Assembly (NCBI GenBank): GCA_034440115.1 | Contig: JAWXBM010000126.1 | Location: 1 to 20,632 of the forward strand | DNA length: 20,632 bases | Direction: 5' to 3' | Source of the DNA: JAWXBM01 sp034440115 | GTDB taxonomy: Bacteria > Pseudomonadota > Gammaproteobacteria > Xanthomonadales > SZUA-36 | Shown here: positions 7,605 through 16,730 of the stretch, one piece after another | Layout: every line of letters starts with the position of its first letter | How positions within the stretch are numbered: the stretch's first letter is position 1 | Notes under the pieces: model-generated | The model's database searches: none | Seen by the model: the letters and a program-made list of their open reading frames with translations, nothing else | What the model was told of the DNA's origin: nothing | Program-made: the position numbers and the translations under genes

Positions 7605-9422
7605 ATGAGTAAAGCAGAATCACCCGCCATTACAGACGCAGAGGCTGGAAATGATTTTGCCAGGGGTTTGGAGCTACTTTTCAAGCTGGACCCGGCATCG
7701 GTAGCTCGTATCGATACGCAATATCGCGCCAGGTTGGCCAAGGCCACCTCTGGCTTGTCACCGGCGCTTTATGCGACCGCCATGACGGACTGGTTATCGC
7801 ACCTGATGATCTCACCGGGCAAGCAGCTGTCTTTGGCCAAGAGCGGCATGAAGCGTGCTGTTGGAATTGGCGAGCTGGTACTCAACAGTCTGGCTGGTCG
7901 CAAAATGGACAACCCATTTACTGCACCACGCGGAGATACGCGTTTTGCCGCGGACGAATGGCAAAAAGGCCCTTTTAACATTGCTGCCCAAACTTTCCTG
8001 GCCATGCGCGAATGGGCCATGGAAGTCGCCAGCGACATTCCCGGCCAGGATCCCAAGCACGAGGCTTTCGTGAAGTTTGTAATCGGCCAAACGGTTGATG
8101 CGCTCGCACCTTCCAACATTCCCTTGATGAATCCAACCGTACTGCAAACGACGGTCAAGGAACGTGGCGCCAATCTGGGCCGTGGCGCCAAATTTTTGCT
8201 GTCCGATGGAATCAACAAGCTGTTGGGAAAAGACTATTCCAATCCGGACCTGGAAAATTTCCGCGTGGGTGAGACCCTGGCCGTTACCCCCGGAAAAGTC
8301 ATTTTCAGAAACGAGCTGATAGAACTGATTCAGTACTCCGCAACGACCAAAACCGTAGAAAAAGAACCCGTACTGATCGTTCCCCCCTGGATCATGAAGT
8401 ACTACATACTTGATCTCTCGCCAGAGAATTCATTGGTCAAATACCTGGTCGACCGAGGTAAAACGGTATTCATGATGTCGTGGATTAATCCCGGATCAGA
8501 ATTTCGCGACTACGGTATCGAAGAGTATTTGGAAAACGGCATTCTGGCGGCTATGGATGCGGTTCAGAAAGTGGTGAAAACCAGCAAAATCAACCTGACC
8601 GGATATTGTGCCGGCGGCTCTTTGGCGATTATTGCAGCGGCTTACCTGGCGCGCGATAAGGACAATCGAATCAATTCTTTAACTACCTTTACTGCTCAAT
8701 CCGACTTTAGTGAGCCGGGTGAAATGAAGGTATTTCTGAACGAATCCGAACTGGCTTTCATGAAAGACATGATGGCCAAAGACGGTTACCTGGATAAATC
8801 CTATTTCGCAAAATCTTTCAGTGCTCTGAACCCCAATGCGCTGACCTGGGGGCCGATGATTCAGCGCTACTACCTGGGCCAGGAGCCCGGTTTGTTCGAC
8901 ATCATGGCCTGGAATACCGACCTGACCCGAGTACCCGCCAAGCTGCATTACGAGTGCATGAAATCCATGTTCGTACGCAACGAGATTGCCGAGGACAAGT
9001 TTGTGATCAAAGGCAAAACCTTGCATCTCAGCCAGATAAAAATGCCGTTGTTCATTGTGGCTACTACCACCGACCATGTAGCCCCCTGGCAGTCAGTTTA
9101 CAAGATCCATCGACTGGCACCCTACGCCGATCTTTGCTTCTGCCTGACCACCGGCGGCCACAATGCGGGGATCGTCTGCGGACCGGAAAACCCCAAGCGT
9201 GCCTATCGATTATCACAACGCCAGGCCGGCGATCCGTTCCGGCACCCGGATGATTTCCTCAAGGAAGAAGTACAACTTACTGGCTCATGGTGGCCAGCCT
9301 GGTCAAACTGGTTAAGCAGCCAGTCCAGTGGCGAGTGTGCTGCCCGCAAAATTGGCGGTACCGGCAAAGATAAATTGAAAACCTTGTGTGACGCACCGGG
9401 TGAATATGTTTTCGTGCAGTAA
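7605..9422 (+). CDS. phaC: Poly(3-hydroxyalkanoate) synthase, class-I-like
   Basis: 605 residues, within the 560-620 range of class I synthases. The lipase-like box is GYCAGG with nucleophile Cys335. The acid is Asp490 in TTTDHVAPW and the general base His519 in TTGGHNAGIV. The N-terminal PhaC_N region (about 110-280) includes FNIAAQTFL and the PWIMKYYILDLSPENSLV block. The enzyme polymerises (R)-3-hydroxyacyl-CoA onto storage granules in the cytoplasm. The start is supported by AGGAGA at ideal spacing. The gene stands alone: phaA, phaB, phaR and phasin genes are absent nearby. It ends in a hairpin terminator shared with the convergent DUF3313 gene. Intact. Confidence 0.95.
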   Translation: MSKAESPAITDAEAGNDFARGLELLFKLDPASVARIDTQYRARLAKATSGLSPALYATAMTDWLSHLMISPGKQLSLAKSGMKRAVGIGELVLNSLAGRKMDNPFTAPRGDTRFAADEWQKGPFNIAAQTFLAMREWAMEVASDIPGQDPKHEAFVKFVIGQTVDALAPSNIPLMNPTVLQTTVKERGANLGRGAKFLLSDGINKLLGKDYSNPDLENFRVGETLAVTPGKVIFRNELIELIQYSATTKTVEKEPVLIVPPWIMKYYILDLSPENSLVKYLVDRGKTVFMMSWINPGSEFRDYGIEEYLENGILAAMDAVQKVVKTSKINLTGYCAGGSLAIIAAAYLARDKDNRINSLTTFTAQSDFSEPGEMKVFLNESELAFMKDMMAKDGYLDKSYFAKSFSALNPNALTWGPMIQRYYLGQEPGLFDIMAWNTDLTRVPAKLHYECMKSMFVRNEIAEDKFVIKGKTLHLSQIKMPLFIVATTTDHVAPWQSVYKIHRLAPYADLCFCLTTGGHNAGIVCGPENPKRAYRLSQRQAGDPFRHPDDFLKEEVQLTGSWWPAWSNWLSSQSSGECAARKIGGTGKDKLKTLCDAPGEYVFVQ

Positions 9423-9456
9423 ACACGGCATCGATTCAACTGATGCCAAAAGCACG

Positions 9457-9481
9457 AAAGGCCGACTTAATGTCGGCCTTT
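9457..9481. terminator. Bidirectional hairpin terminator between phaC and the DUF3313 gene
   Basis: A perfect 10-bp stem, AAAGGCCGAC and GTCGGCCTTT, with a 5-base loop, lies between convergent genes 35 bp after the phaC stop. The stem ends give A/T-rich flanks on both sides, consistent with intrinsic termination in both directions. Confidence 0.85.
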
Positions 9482-9513
9482 GCTTAAGATTCCACGCCTT
9501 AGAAGAAACAAAA

Positions 9514-10206
9514 TCAGGATTTGCTTTTCTCATGCGCATCATCCAGCGCCTCGCGCAGAATATTGGCCCAACTCCTCACGGTCCTCTCAGCGTCCGCTCT
9601 ATTGGTGATGCTGTTGGTGTACTGAATTTGATTGCCTGAAGAATTATCCTGGCGCTTGTCAATAACTCTGCCAATCAGTGCATTGCTCGAAGAATCCAGC
9701 AAATCCATCTTCAGCGTCATTTCACCAGAGGACGTTGTATAAGTTCTCACCATACCCGGTTGGCGCATGCTGATATCGGGGGCAGTCACATCCAGATCTA
9801 CGATGGCTGGCTGCAGTAACAGCACGTCTTCACCGTCTTCATCCACTACCTCGTAACCACCCTTTTCCAGCTCTTTGGTGAATTGCTCCTTGAATATCTC
9901 AGCCACGTCGGCCTGGATTTTGTTCATGTCTTCGGAGTTGACGCGGTTGCTTACACCCACGCGATCCATGTTCTGGTCGCGCAGCCAGTTTTTTCGAAAG
10001 GCTACGGTACATTCCTCAATCCGGACTTTAGTGTAAACCGCAAGGCTAGCCCCTTCCTTCTTGTAAAGCGCATCAACTTTCTTGCTTTTGACACGATCCA
10101 GGCCATCGTCGGTCTGGTCAGGGTAGGACTTCCAGGCCAAAGCAGAGCCAGAAAACAAAACGGCTATTAGCAGGGCCAGCGTGAAATGAATTTTCGGCTT
10201 CATCAT
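9514..10206 (-). CDS. DUF3313-family periplasmic protein
   Basis: 230 residues from the ATG at 10206, chosen because GGAGA sits 6 bases upstream; the upstream start at 10227 lacks a ribosome binding site. A signal peptide (MMKPKIHFTLALLIAVLFSG then SALA) ends at about residue 25. The mature part has VRIEECTVAFRKNWLRDQN, typical of DUF3313, and a C-terminal RADAERTVRSWANILREALD helix. No catalytic motif is visible. Family function is unknown; members are exported or lipid-anchored envelope proteins. It lacks a lipobox, so it is probably soluble in the periplasm. It lies 47 bp downstream of the DUF4136 lipoprotein gene and probably shares its mRNA. Confidence 0.75.
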   Translation of the reverse strand: MMKPKIHFTLALLIAVLFSGSALAWKSYPDQTDDGLDRVKSKKVDALYKKEGASLAVYTKVRIEECTVAFRKNWLRDQNMDRVGVSNRVNSEDMNKIQADVAEIFKEQFTKELEKGGYEVVDEDGEDVLLLQPAIVDLDVTAPDISMRQPGMVRTYTTSSGEMTLKMDLLDSSSNALIGRVIDKRQDNSSGNQIQYTNSITNRADAERTVRSWANILREALDDAHEKSKS

Positions 10207-10253
10207 AAATTTTCTCCAGCTGAACAATCGGGCCTGTTTAGAGTGCGCAAGTC

Positions 10254-10856
10254 TTACCGCGTTCCCTTGGCCACAGGCAAATCTGCCAATATGGCAGTTA
10301 CGTGACTATTGATGTCTTCCTCAGTCCATTTTGATGCATGGTATGACTTAGCCTGTGAAACTCCTTCCCAGATCATCTCTTTTTTGCCCGGATCCACCAA
10401 ATCGATGCTCAGAGTTCCCTCGTCATACTGCTGAACACTGCCCGGATAGCCGTAACCACCCCACCCTGCATACAGTCCTCTGCGATAACCCCAAGGGCCC
10501 ATCCCTATCCCCACGCCGATGGCCGGATCAACCTCGGTCTTCTGTTGCACCCTGGCATTGAAGTTGACCAACATCTTGGGCGCATCTTCCGAATAGCGAT
10601 AGCCTTTTGCTTCCAGCGTCGAGCGAGTTGCCGACATCAGGCTCTTGGACAGGAAAGAGGTATAACCTGAACGATCAGTACCCAACGGTGAAATGTAGGA
10701 AAACGTGTTGTAACTGCCGATATCAACACCAGGCGCAGCTTGAGTGGAGGTGCGGGGTGTGGATGCACAACCACCTAAAATCGCGGCACACAACATTGCC
10801 AGTAGCGCTAAACCCGCAAATTTCTGTAATCTGATCCGGGACGCTGCCACATTCAT
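10254..10856 (-). CDS. DUF4136-family lipoprotein
   Basis: 200 residues from the ATG at 10856, preceded by GGAG at 7 bases; the open frame to 10931 adds an unlikely N-terminus. The signal peptide ends in the lipobox ILGGC, with Cys30 as the lipidated residue. Residue +2 is Ala, so sorting to the outer membrane is expected. The mature part begins with a YNTFSYISP strand, contains a glycine/tyrosine-rich insert (GMGPWGYRRGLYAGWGGYGY), and ends with EGTLSIDLVDPGKKEMIWEG, the DUF4136 core. The function of this family is unknown. First gene of a two-gene envelope unit with the DUF3313 protein. Confidence 0.8.
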   Translation of the reverse strand: MNVAASRIRLQKFAGLALLAMLCAAILGGCASTPRTSTQAAPGVDIGSYNTFSYISPLGTDRSGYTSFLSKSLMSATRSTLEAKGYRYSEDAPKMLVNFNARVQQKTEVDPAIGVGIGMGPWGYRRGLYAGWGGYGYPGSVQQYDEGTLSIDLVDPGKKEMIWEGVSQAKSYHASKWTEEDINSHVTAILADLPVAKGTR

Positions 10857-11138
10857 AGGAATCTCCATTTCAGTCAATAACCAATATCTTCTAATATGAC
10901 GCGCAACATGCCAAAAACAATGCATCAACAAGTAAATTCTGCTTTCAAGCTCACCAAATCTGCCAGGCCATTTTAAGCCCTTCTTTACTCACGTATAGAA
11001 TACATAGGCTGAATAGCATATGAATTTTGACGTGAATGAACCGTGAACATCGTCTTCAACAGCGCAAGGCCAGCAAGAGAAATCTGACGATAAAGCACTC
11101 CTGGCGATGGCATTGGGCATTGAAACTGCCTGAGACCA

Positions 11139-12317
11139 CTAGGTTTTCTGTGCGGAAATGAATGACACCTGGGATAACAGCGCACGATCAGAATGGCGCG
11201 GGCCAATCAATGAAATCCCCAGTGGACAACCCTCACTGCTGGTCAATGGAAGACTGACCTGTGGCAAGCCGGCCAGCCCGGCAATGCTTAACAGAGTCAA
11301 TGCGCCCAAACGGAAATCTTCAAGCTCTTCGCCCTGAGAGTTGTTGCGTAAGGCGATGGTGGGTGAAGTAGGGATACATAAAACTGCAGCATCCATGAGT
11401 AAATCATCGAGTAAGCGCTTTACTTTTTCTCGAACGATCTGGGCAGCCGGAACCCAATTGGAGTCTAGTCCAGCAGCCCACTCAAAACGTGCGGCAATAT
11501 CCGGACCGAAAGTAGGTTTCACTTGCCGTATCCAGGCACCATGGCAGCGCCAAACTTCTACACCCTGCAACAGGCGAAAACCCGTCATCCACTCAGCCAA
11601 ATCCTCGCCAGCCAGGGCTACTTCCTCGGCGGGTCCGATTGCAGCCTGGATAATTTCTAATGCAGCGCGCAATGCCGGTCGTGAGGCAGGAAAGACCTGA
11701 TCAAACGCATCCGTTGCCACTAACAAACGCGTTAGTCGATGCCCGGCTTGATCAATCGGAAGCAGAACCTGGCACACCTGCTCAAGTAGGGAGGCTTGTC
11801 GAGTGAACCACCCGACCGTGTCGAAACTGGGTGCCAATGGAACGACACCATCGTTGGCAACGGCTCCGTGCGTCGGGCGTATGCCGTAGATTCCGCAGTT
11901 ACTGGCCGGCAGACGAACCGAGCCACCCGTATCCGTACCCAGTGCAAAATCAACCAGTCCAGCTGCAACTGCTGCAGCGGATCCGCTGGATGAGCCGCCT
12001 GGAATGCGCCCAGGAGCGTTTACATTTACCGGGGTGCCGTAGTGGAAATTCTCACCGTTAAGGCTGTAAGTGAGTTCATCAGTGTATGTTTTGCCGACCA
12101 GGCTGGCGCCGGCATTGAGAAGTCGAGTGATCACCTAAGCCGTTTGGGCAGCAGGTGGATGGGTTCGAAGCCAGTCTGGGTTGCCAGCTCCAGTGCGAAA
12201 GCCGGCGACATCAAACACGTCCTTGACGGCAAATTCAAGTCCGGTCAAAGTACCCGTAGTTGTTGCTTGCAGTGACAACGGTTCATGGCTGATAAATGCG
12301 CCGTCGGGATCGTTCAT
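11139..12317 (-). pseudogene. Amidase-signature enzyme interrupted by an in-frame TAG
   Basis: One continuous frame of 392 codons encodes an amidase-signature protein, broken only by a TAG at 12135-12137 (codon 61). The first part (60 codons, ATG at 12317) carries catalytic Lys32 in EFAVKDVFDVAG. The second part carries the cis-Ser in GGSSSGSAAA and nucleophile Ser133 in TDTGGSVRLP, as in compact hydrolases resembling plant AMI1. No frameshift is present. A GTG directly after the TAG could restart translation but has no usable ribosome binding site, and the product would lack the catalytic Lys. The gene lies 18 bp downstream of the alpha/beta hydrolase and was probably in its operon. Its true stop is also TAG. 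A sequencing error is possible. Confidence 0.85.
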
Positions 12318-12335
12318 CTTTAAACCTGAAAAGCC

Positions 12336-13319
12336 TCATTGGCGCTGATTTACAAATCCAAGGATTTGCTCAACCATCATGTCGTTGTTATCCGGCGACA
12401 TGATATCTCCAGCCAGAACATGGTTGCTGGGGTCGTTAGAATTGGCGATGAGAATCACTTCACGATGTGGGCTATCTATCTGTTCGTATGCTGCTGCAAT
12501 TCTATTGGGATCAACTACGGCATCCTTGGGCGAATAAAAAACCACTAAGGATTGGGTGATCTGTAACGGCAACAGGGAACGCGTGAATTTAACCAGGCGC
12601 ATCATTTCAATCAGAGTGTCTGTGGGATAGCTTGTTGACCAATACTTGCTTTGCTGCTCGTTGAGACTCTGCCAACTGCGTTTTTCACCCAAAACAAGAT
12701 GAGCTAGTTGCGGCCCTCCCCACCAGGTCATTAGCTCCGCCATTGGATCCTTCGGGCCAAAATTGGGTGAAACAAGCACCAGGGCTTTCACTGGCTTGAA
12801 GGAAGGATGATTCACCATCGACAAGGCCAGGGCTCCCCCGTTCGACGTGCCCATCAGAATCACGCGCTCGCCAATTGCTGCACCGATGGTCAGAGCTTCA
12901 GCGGCGTCATTCAACCAGTCTTCTGCTCGAATGCCTTCCATTTGACGCTCCGACTGGCCATTTCCTTTTAACCGGGTCTCAAACAGATTGGCACCCAGAG
13001 CATCAGCGACTCGTTCAGGCACTGGAGACAATTCTTTTCGCGTAGCTGAAAAGCCATGCAGATAGACCAGCGAAACCGGTGTTTTCGAACCCGTTTGGTT
13101 CTGGTACCAATGTATGTGCTTTTCTGTACCCGGAATCAGTGGAGTCTTAAGGGAGACAATACGCTCTTGGTCGGCCAGCCATTTATCGACCGGCAAGGAA
13201 ATCTCTGGAGTTTCGGCCTGGTTTTGAAGTGCCAAGGGTGCGGTAATTCCAAGCCAGAATACGAATGCAACCACAGCAGCCGAAACAGCAACAAGGGAGT
13301 AACGGATTCCCCTTTTCAC
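12336..13319 (-). CDS. Membrane-anchored alpha/beta hydrolase
   Basis: 327 residues starting at a GTG (MKRGIRYSLVAVSAAVVAFV), with one hydrophobic segment at about 7-30 that is a signal anchor or uncleaved signal. The oxyanion motif HGFS is near 88, the nucleophile elbow GTSNGG gives Ser159, the acid is probably Asp266 in YSPKDAVVD, and His300 lies in PSNHVLAGD. The triad is complete. It belongs to the monoacylglycerol-lipase-like/serine aminopeptidase S33 group; the substrate is unknown. The catalytic domain is likely periplasmic. The broken amidase follows at 18 bp. The ribosome binding site is weak, so the exact start is less certain than the frame. Confidence 0.82.
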   Translation of the reverse strand: MKRGIRYSLVAVSAAVVAFVFWLGITAPLALQNQAETPEISLPVDKWLADQERIVSLKTPLIPGTEKHIHWYQNQTGSKTPVSLVYLHGFSATRKELSPVPERVADALGANLFETRLKGNGQSERQMEGIRAEDWLNDAAEALTIGAAIGERVILMGTSNGGALALSMVNHPSFKPVKALVLVSPNFGPKDPMAELMTWWGGPQLAHLVLGEKRSWQSLNEQQSKYWSTSYPTDTLIEMMRLVKFTRSLLPLQITQSLVVFYSPKDAVVDPNRIAAAYEQIDSPHREVILIANSNDPSNHVLAGDIMSPDNNDMMVEQILGFVNQRQ

Positions 13320-13383
13320 AGTTCAGGCTCTGAATCAAAAATCAGACTGTATACTTCGACCGGTATCAAAAAAACTCCAATAG

Positions 13384-13408
13384 GGCCGGGTTCTGATTGA
13401 ACCCGGCC
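13384..13408 (-). terminator. Hairpin terminator after the TonB-dependent receptor gene
   Basis: A perfect 10-bp GC-rich stem, GGCCGGGTTC and GAACCCGGCC, with a 5-base loop, lies 14 bp beyond the receptor stop on the minus strand. A run of seven T follows about 10 bases after the stem in that direction, slightly further than usual. Confidence 0.75.
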
Positions 13409-13422
13409 AGCGTACTGTTTTA

Positions 13423-15930
13423 TCAGAATCTTACTTTGAAATTAACACCATAGGTGCGCGGCTGATTGGGATAGCCACTGTAGCTTCCAGCTTGCGCAAC
13501 AGCAGGGAAGGCGCTCTGCAGGAACTGGTCGTCGGTCAGATTGCGGCCCCACAAAATCACTTCAAAACCATTACTCCAAGCCAGACCCATACTCGCATTG
13601 AACATGCTGACTTCACGTGAAGCCACGCTGGCCGGTACATTTTCAATGACCTGGACTTCATCTTCGTAAACATAGTCACCGCGGATAAAACCTTCCGCCC
13701 AACCCAGGTCCATCGAGTAGGTTGCCGAGGCAGACATGCTGAACTTCGAGATTCCAGGTGGGGTTGTTCCACTCAGATCTACTGGCCCGTTTACGCCTGA
13801 TGCACCGACAAAGGAATCGTACTTGGGATCAAGCCAGGTTCCAGCAAAAGTCAGTTGCAATGCATCAACAGGTAACCAGGTTGCTTCCAGTTCCAATCCG
13901 GAAGTTGATTGCTTGCCGGCATTGGCCAGAACAAACCCGGTACCGACGAAAATGTTCGACTGGAAACCATCAATCGACTGATCAAAAATGGCCACGTTCA
14001 AGCGCGTGCGTGCCCAATTACCCTTGAACCCTAGCTCATAAACAGTGGACTCTTCAGGACCTGCATAACGTGTACCTGAAACCAGGTTATTGACCGCCAG
14101 GCCGGCCGCGTTAATGGCCACTATATCTGCCGGAAATGGCCGCGAATCGCGGGTCAGGTTCCAAACGGTGGCCTTGAAGCCTGTTCCGGCACTGGCATAT
14201 ACATTGATGTTGTCTGTCCAGTCGAAAGCAATTCTTGCCGTCCAGGTCAGGTCATCATCACTGGACTTTCCGGGCTCAACTGAATTAGGAAAATCCAGGA
14301 AAGGTGGCAAAAACTGCAGGGGCCGCAAGCCCAGGACCGGGTTACAGAAGGGCCCTGATTGAGCGGAGCACGGAATGGTGCTGAGTGCTTGTGCGATGCC
14401 AGCAGCCTGCGGATTACCACCAATATTGGCAGGTGTTGGTGGCAAACCAGTCTGTCGGAAAAATATGGCGCCAAATCCCACCTGGACCAGATTAAGTGAC
14501 GAAAACACATCGGTATTGGTCTGATTAACGAAGGCTTTTTTGTCAACCGATGTGTAGTTCAAACCACCTGTAAGGGTAACTCGGTCGGTGAGTTGAAAGT
14601 CAAGCTGGCCAAACATGGATGAACTTTCATCTTTGGAACCTGCGTGATCTTCGGTCCCCTGGCCGGCTCCAAAGAACGAAACACTTGGCGGTAAAAGGCC
14701 CAGTGCCTTCATGGTCTGTTCCAACTGCGTAACCCCAAAGCCAGAAAGAAGATCTGCATAAGTCCGGAAGGCAACATCATAGGCTATCGTGTTGTCGTAG
14801 CTGACATCCTCATTGAAATAGTAAGCACCGACCATCCAGTTAAGACGATCCAAATCCTGGCTCAGCCTTAGTTCCTGGGTGAAAGTATCAATGTTCGTAT
14901 CTCCCTCATTGATACTAATGAGGCGGGCACTGGTAAAATCAACGTCAGCATTGTCCAGTCGTGACTGTTCACGGTAGGCAGTAATCGATGTCAGCAGCAT
15001 GTCATTGGAAAAATCAATATCTGCCTGCAGCGAAGCCCCTTTGTTTTCAATTTCATTGGTTGGATCGAAATCGTAATAGTTTTCATAAGCAAAGGGAGCA
15101 TTTGAAACCAATTTTCCGCCAACAGCCCTGACAGCCGCGCCGGTTGGTCCATCCAAAAGGTTGGCTACAGCACAACATTTTTCATCGATTTTGTCGTAGT
15201 CAACAATGGCCCGCAAAGTAATGTTATCCGTTGGTAAAAACAGCAATTGACCACGCATGCCCCAGCGGTCTCTTTCATTGATAGATGAGCCGGTTTCCAG
15301 GTTGTCGTAATATCCATCCCGGCTATTTGAATTAACTGAGAGGCTGAAGCCCAGGGTGTCGCTAATTGGCCCGCTGACATCTCCTTTCACTACGACTTCA
15401 CTATAATTACCGAAACCAACTGAAGCGCTACCGCCAAACGAATCCATATTTGGCGCTGCGGTTACAACATTGATTACACCGGCAGATGCATTTTTACCAA
15501 ACAAGGTAGTTTGTGGCCCACGCAAAACTTCGACACGTTCCAGGTTGGGCAGATCAGCAATCGCCGCCGCCGATCTCGAACGGTAGACGCCATCAATGAA
15601 TACGCCAACTGAAGGCTCGATTCCCGGGTTGTTGGCACCATTGCCAAATCCCCGAATGATGAAAGTGGTATTGCCGGAAGTCTGCAACTGGGACACACGC
15701 AAGGAAGGCACCAATGACTGGAGTTCCATGATGTCGTTGATCTGCGCTTTTTCAATTACATCGGCGTCAACGACAGACACAGCGATAGGTACTTCCTGCA
15801 GGGTTTGTTCGCGCTTGGTGGCGGTTACCACAACTTCTTCCAGGGCTCCAGATGGTTGTGCCTGAATTGAAGAAGCAAGAAAGATAGAGCAAATAGCTAT
15901 CAGAACTGTGTGCGACTGATAAGGGTTCAT
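13423..15930 (-). CDS. TonB-dependent outer-membrane receptor
   Basis: 835 residues. A signal peptide ends at about IQA-QP (residue 25), followed by the TonB box LEEVVVTATKREQ. The plug domain runs to about residue 150, with IRGFGNG, VGVFIDGVYR and VEVLRGPQTTLFGKNASAGV. The rest is a 22-strand-type barrel ending YGVNFKVRF with the C-terminal Phe typical of outer-membrane proteins. GGGGAAA precedes the ATG. The style (ADVIEKAQINDIMELQSLVP, FIDGVYRSRS) fits receptors of heterotrophic gammaproteobacteria and sphingomonads that take up organic substrates, but the ligand cannot be told. Divergent from iorAB across a 340-bp region, so the two may be co-regulated. Intact. Confidence 0.93.
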   Translation of the reverse strand: MNPYQSHTVLIAICSIFLASSIQAQPSGALEEVVVTATKREQTLQEVPIAVSVVDADVIEKAQINDIMELQSLVPSLRVSQLQTSGNTTFIIRGFGNGANNPGIEPSVGVFIDGVYRSRSAAAIADLPNLERVEVLRGPQTTLFGKNASAGVINVVTAAPNMDSFGGSASVGFGNYSEVVVKGDVSGPISDTLGFSLSVNSNSRDGYYDNLETGSSINERDRWGMRGQLLFLPTDNITLRAIVDYDKIDEKCCAVANLLDGPTGAAVRAVGGKLVSNAPFAYENYYDFDPTNEIENKGASLQADIDFSNDMLLTSITAYREQSRLDNADVDFTSARLISINEGDTNIDTFTQELRLSQDLDRLNWMVGAYYFNEDVSYDNTIAYDVAFRTYADLLSGFGVTQLEQTMKALGLLPPSVSFFGAGQGTEDHAGSKDESSSMFGQLDFQLTDRVTLTGGLNYTSVDKKAFVNQTNTDVFSSLNLVQVGFGAIFFRQTGLPPTPANIGGNPQAAGIAQALSTIPCSAQSGPFCNPVLGLRPLQFLPPFLDFPNSVEPGKSSDDDLTWTARIAFDWTDNINVYASAGTGFKATVWNLTRDSRPFPADIVAINAAGLAVNNLVSGTRYAGPEESTVYELGFKGNWARTRLNVAIFDQSIDGFQSNIFVGTGFVLANAGKQSTSGLELEATWLPVDALQLTFAGTWLDPKYDSFVGASGVNGPVDLSGTTPPGISKFSMSASATYSMDLGWAEGFIRGDYVYEDEVQVIENVPASVASREVSMFNASMGLAWSNGFEVILWGRNLTDDQFLQSAFPAVAQAGSYSGYPNQPRTYGVNFKVRF

Positions 15931-15993
15931 TCGAATTTCCCCGGTTTGTTAGTTTTTTGTGCAATAAATGTTGCCGCCGCTAGTATGCATCAT

Positions 15994-16016
15994 ATGGCTA
16001 TGCTGAACATAGTCAT
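15994..16016. promoter_or_regulatory. Inverted repeat upstream of the TonB receptor
   Basis: ATGGCTATG and CATAGTCAT flank a 5-base centre; one mismatch in nine pairs. It lies 64-86 bp upstream of the receptor ATG, a fitting place for an operator or activator site. No named regulator matches. Confidence 0.4.
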
Positions 16017-16112
16017 TGAGAGTGGGATCAACAGAATAAAGAGTTGATTCTGGTTATCCATGCCAGAAAATTGAGCCCGATTACAATCCAGTATCATGAA
16101 TGTACTATTTCT

Positions 16113-16126
16113 TTGATCTGAATCAA
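16113..16126. promoter_or_regulatory. FNR/Anr-type binding site
   Basis: TTGATCTGAATCAA fits TTGAT-N4-ATCAA exactly, the consensus for the oxygen-sensing FNR/Anr activators. It lies 145 bp before the iorA ATG and 183 bp before the receptor ATG, so it could serve either promoter. The motif is seen directly; regulation by oxygen is inferred. Confidence 0.6.
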
Positions 16127-16270
16127 TATTTCATCGGGTTTCCGTGCTTCAGACTCTGTTGCCTCGTTTGACGTAGCTCGCAGACAGGTTGCAATCCTTT
16201 TTACGCTATCGCATGATCGAAGACCGTGCGTAAAATCCCGGCGCCCACTTCACCCCACGCAGGTATTGGA

Positions 16271-16720
16271 ATGATCAGTCTGAATATCAACGGCGCAGCC
16301 CACGAAGTCGATGTCGATCCCGTCACGCCTCTGCTCTGGGTTATCCGCGAACAGCTCGGGCTGACCGGCACCAAGTATGGTTGCGGCGTTGCCCAATGTG
16401 GCGCGTGCACGGTGCATCTCGATGGCATGGCCATCCGTTCCTGTGTGTTCCCTGTAAGCGGGGCCGCGGGTAAAAAAATTACCACCATCGAAGGTTTGGC
16501 CAATGGCGATCAACTGCACAAGGTTCAGCAGGCCTGGATTGATCACGACGTGCCGCAGTGTGGTTACTGCCAGACGGGCATGATCATGGCAGCAGTCGCC
16601 TTGTTGGAGGAGAAACCAGCACCAACTGATGCCGATATCGACGCCTCCATGACCAACATTTGTCGCTGCGGTACATTTGTGGAAGTTCGCAAAGCAATCC
16701 ACGCTGCGGCCAAGGCATAA
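16271..16720 (+). CDS. iorA: Isoquinoline 1-oxidoreductase-type alpha subunit, [2Fe-2S] protein
   Basis: 149 residues from the ATG at 16271, which has AGG 7 bases upstream; family members begin with a similar short beta strand. The plant-type [2Fe-2S] cluster ligands are Cys38, Cys43, Cys46 and Cys58 (KYGCGVAQCGACTVHLDG). The second cluster ligands are Cys97, Cys100, Cys131 and Cys133 (QCGYCQTGM, NICRCG). The protein passes electrons from the molybdenum site in the partner subunit to an outside acceptor. The substrate is uncertain: this two-subunit family includes isoquinoline, aldehyde and N-heterocycle hydroxylases. Ten bases separate it from iorB, so they form one operon. Confidence 0.9.
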   Translation: MISLNINGAAHEVDVDPVTPLLWVIREQLGLTGTKYGCGVAQCGACTVHLDGMAIRSCVFPVSGAAGKKITTIEGLANGDQLHKVQQAWIDHDVPQCGYCQTGMIMAAVALLEEKPAPTDADIDASMTNICRCGTFVEVRKAIHAAAKA

Positions 16721-16730
16721 GGAGGAAAGG

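Larger units (their letters stand above)
15931..16270. other. Divergent intergenic region, receptor / iorA
   Basis: A 340-bp region with no gene. It must hold both the receptor and ior promoters. I see a 9-bp imperfect inverted repeat (15994-16016) and a perfect FNR/Anr-type palindrome (16113-16126), annotated separately. The 5' part of the ior frame (GTG at 16226) is open but does not match the family and is treated as leader. Confidence 0.7.

Noticed and set aside
7126..7623. Minus-strand open frame of 165 codons between the sigma gene and phaC.
   Set aside because: It overlaps the ends of both genes, resembles no family, and the plus strand here carries the SDR relic.
10985..11206. Minus-strand open frame of 73 codons downstream of and overlapping the amidase end (ends in TVHSRQNSYAIQPMYSIRE).
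   Set aside because: No recognisable family, start overlaps the amidase in another frame, and no ribosome binding site. The 280 bp between the amidase and the DUF4136 gene otherwise shows nothing.
16226..16270. Upstream GTG start for iorA.
   Set aside because: The extra 15 residues do not match the family, and the ATG at 16271 has a properly spaced AGG.
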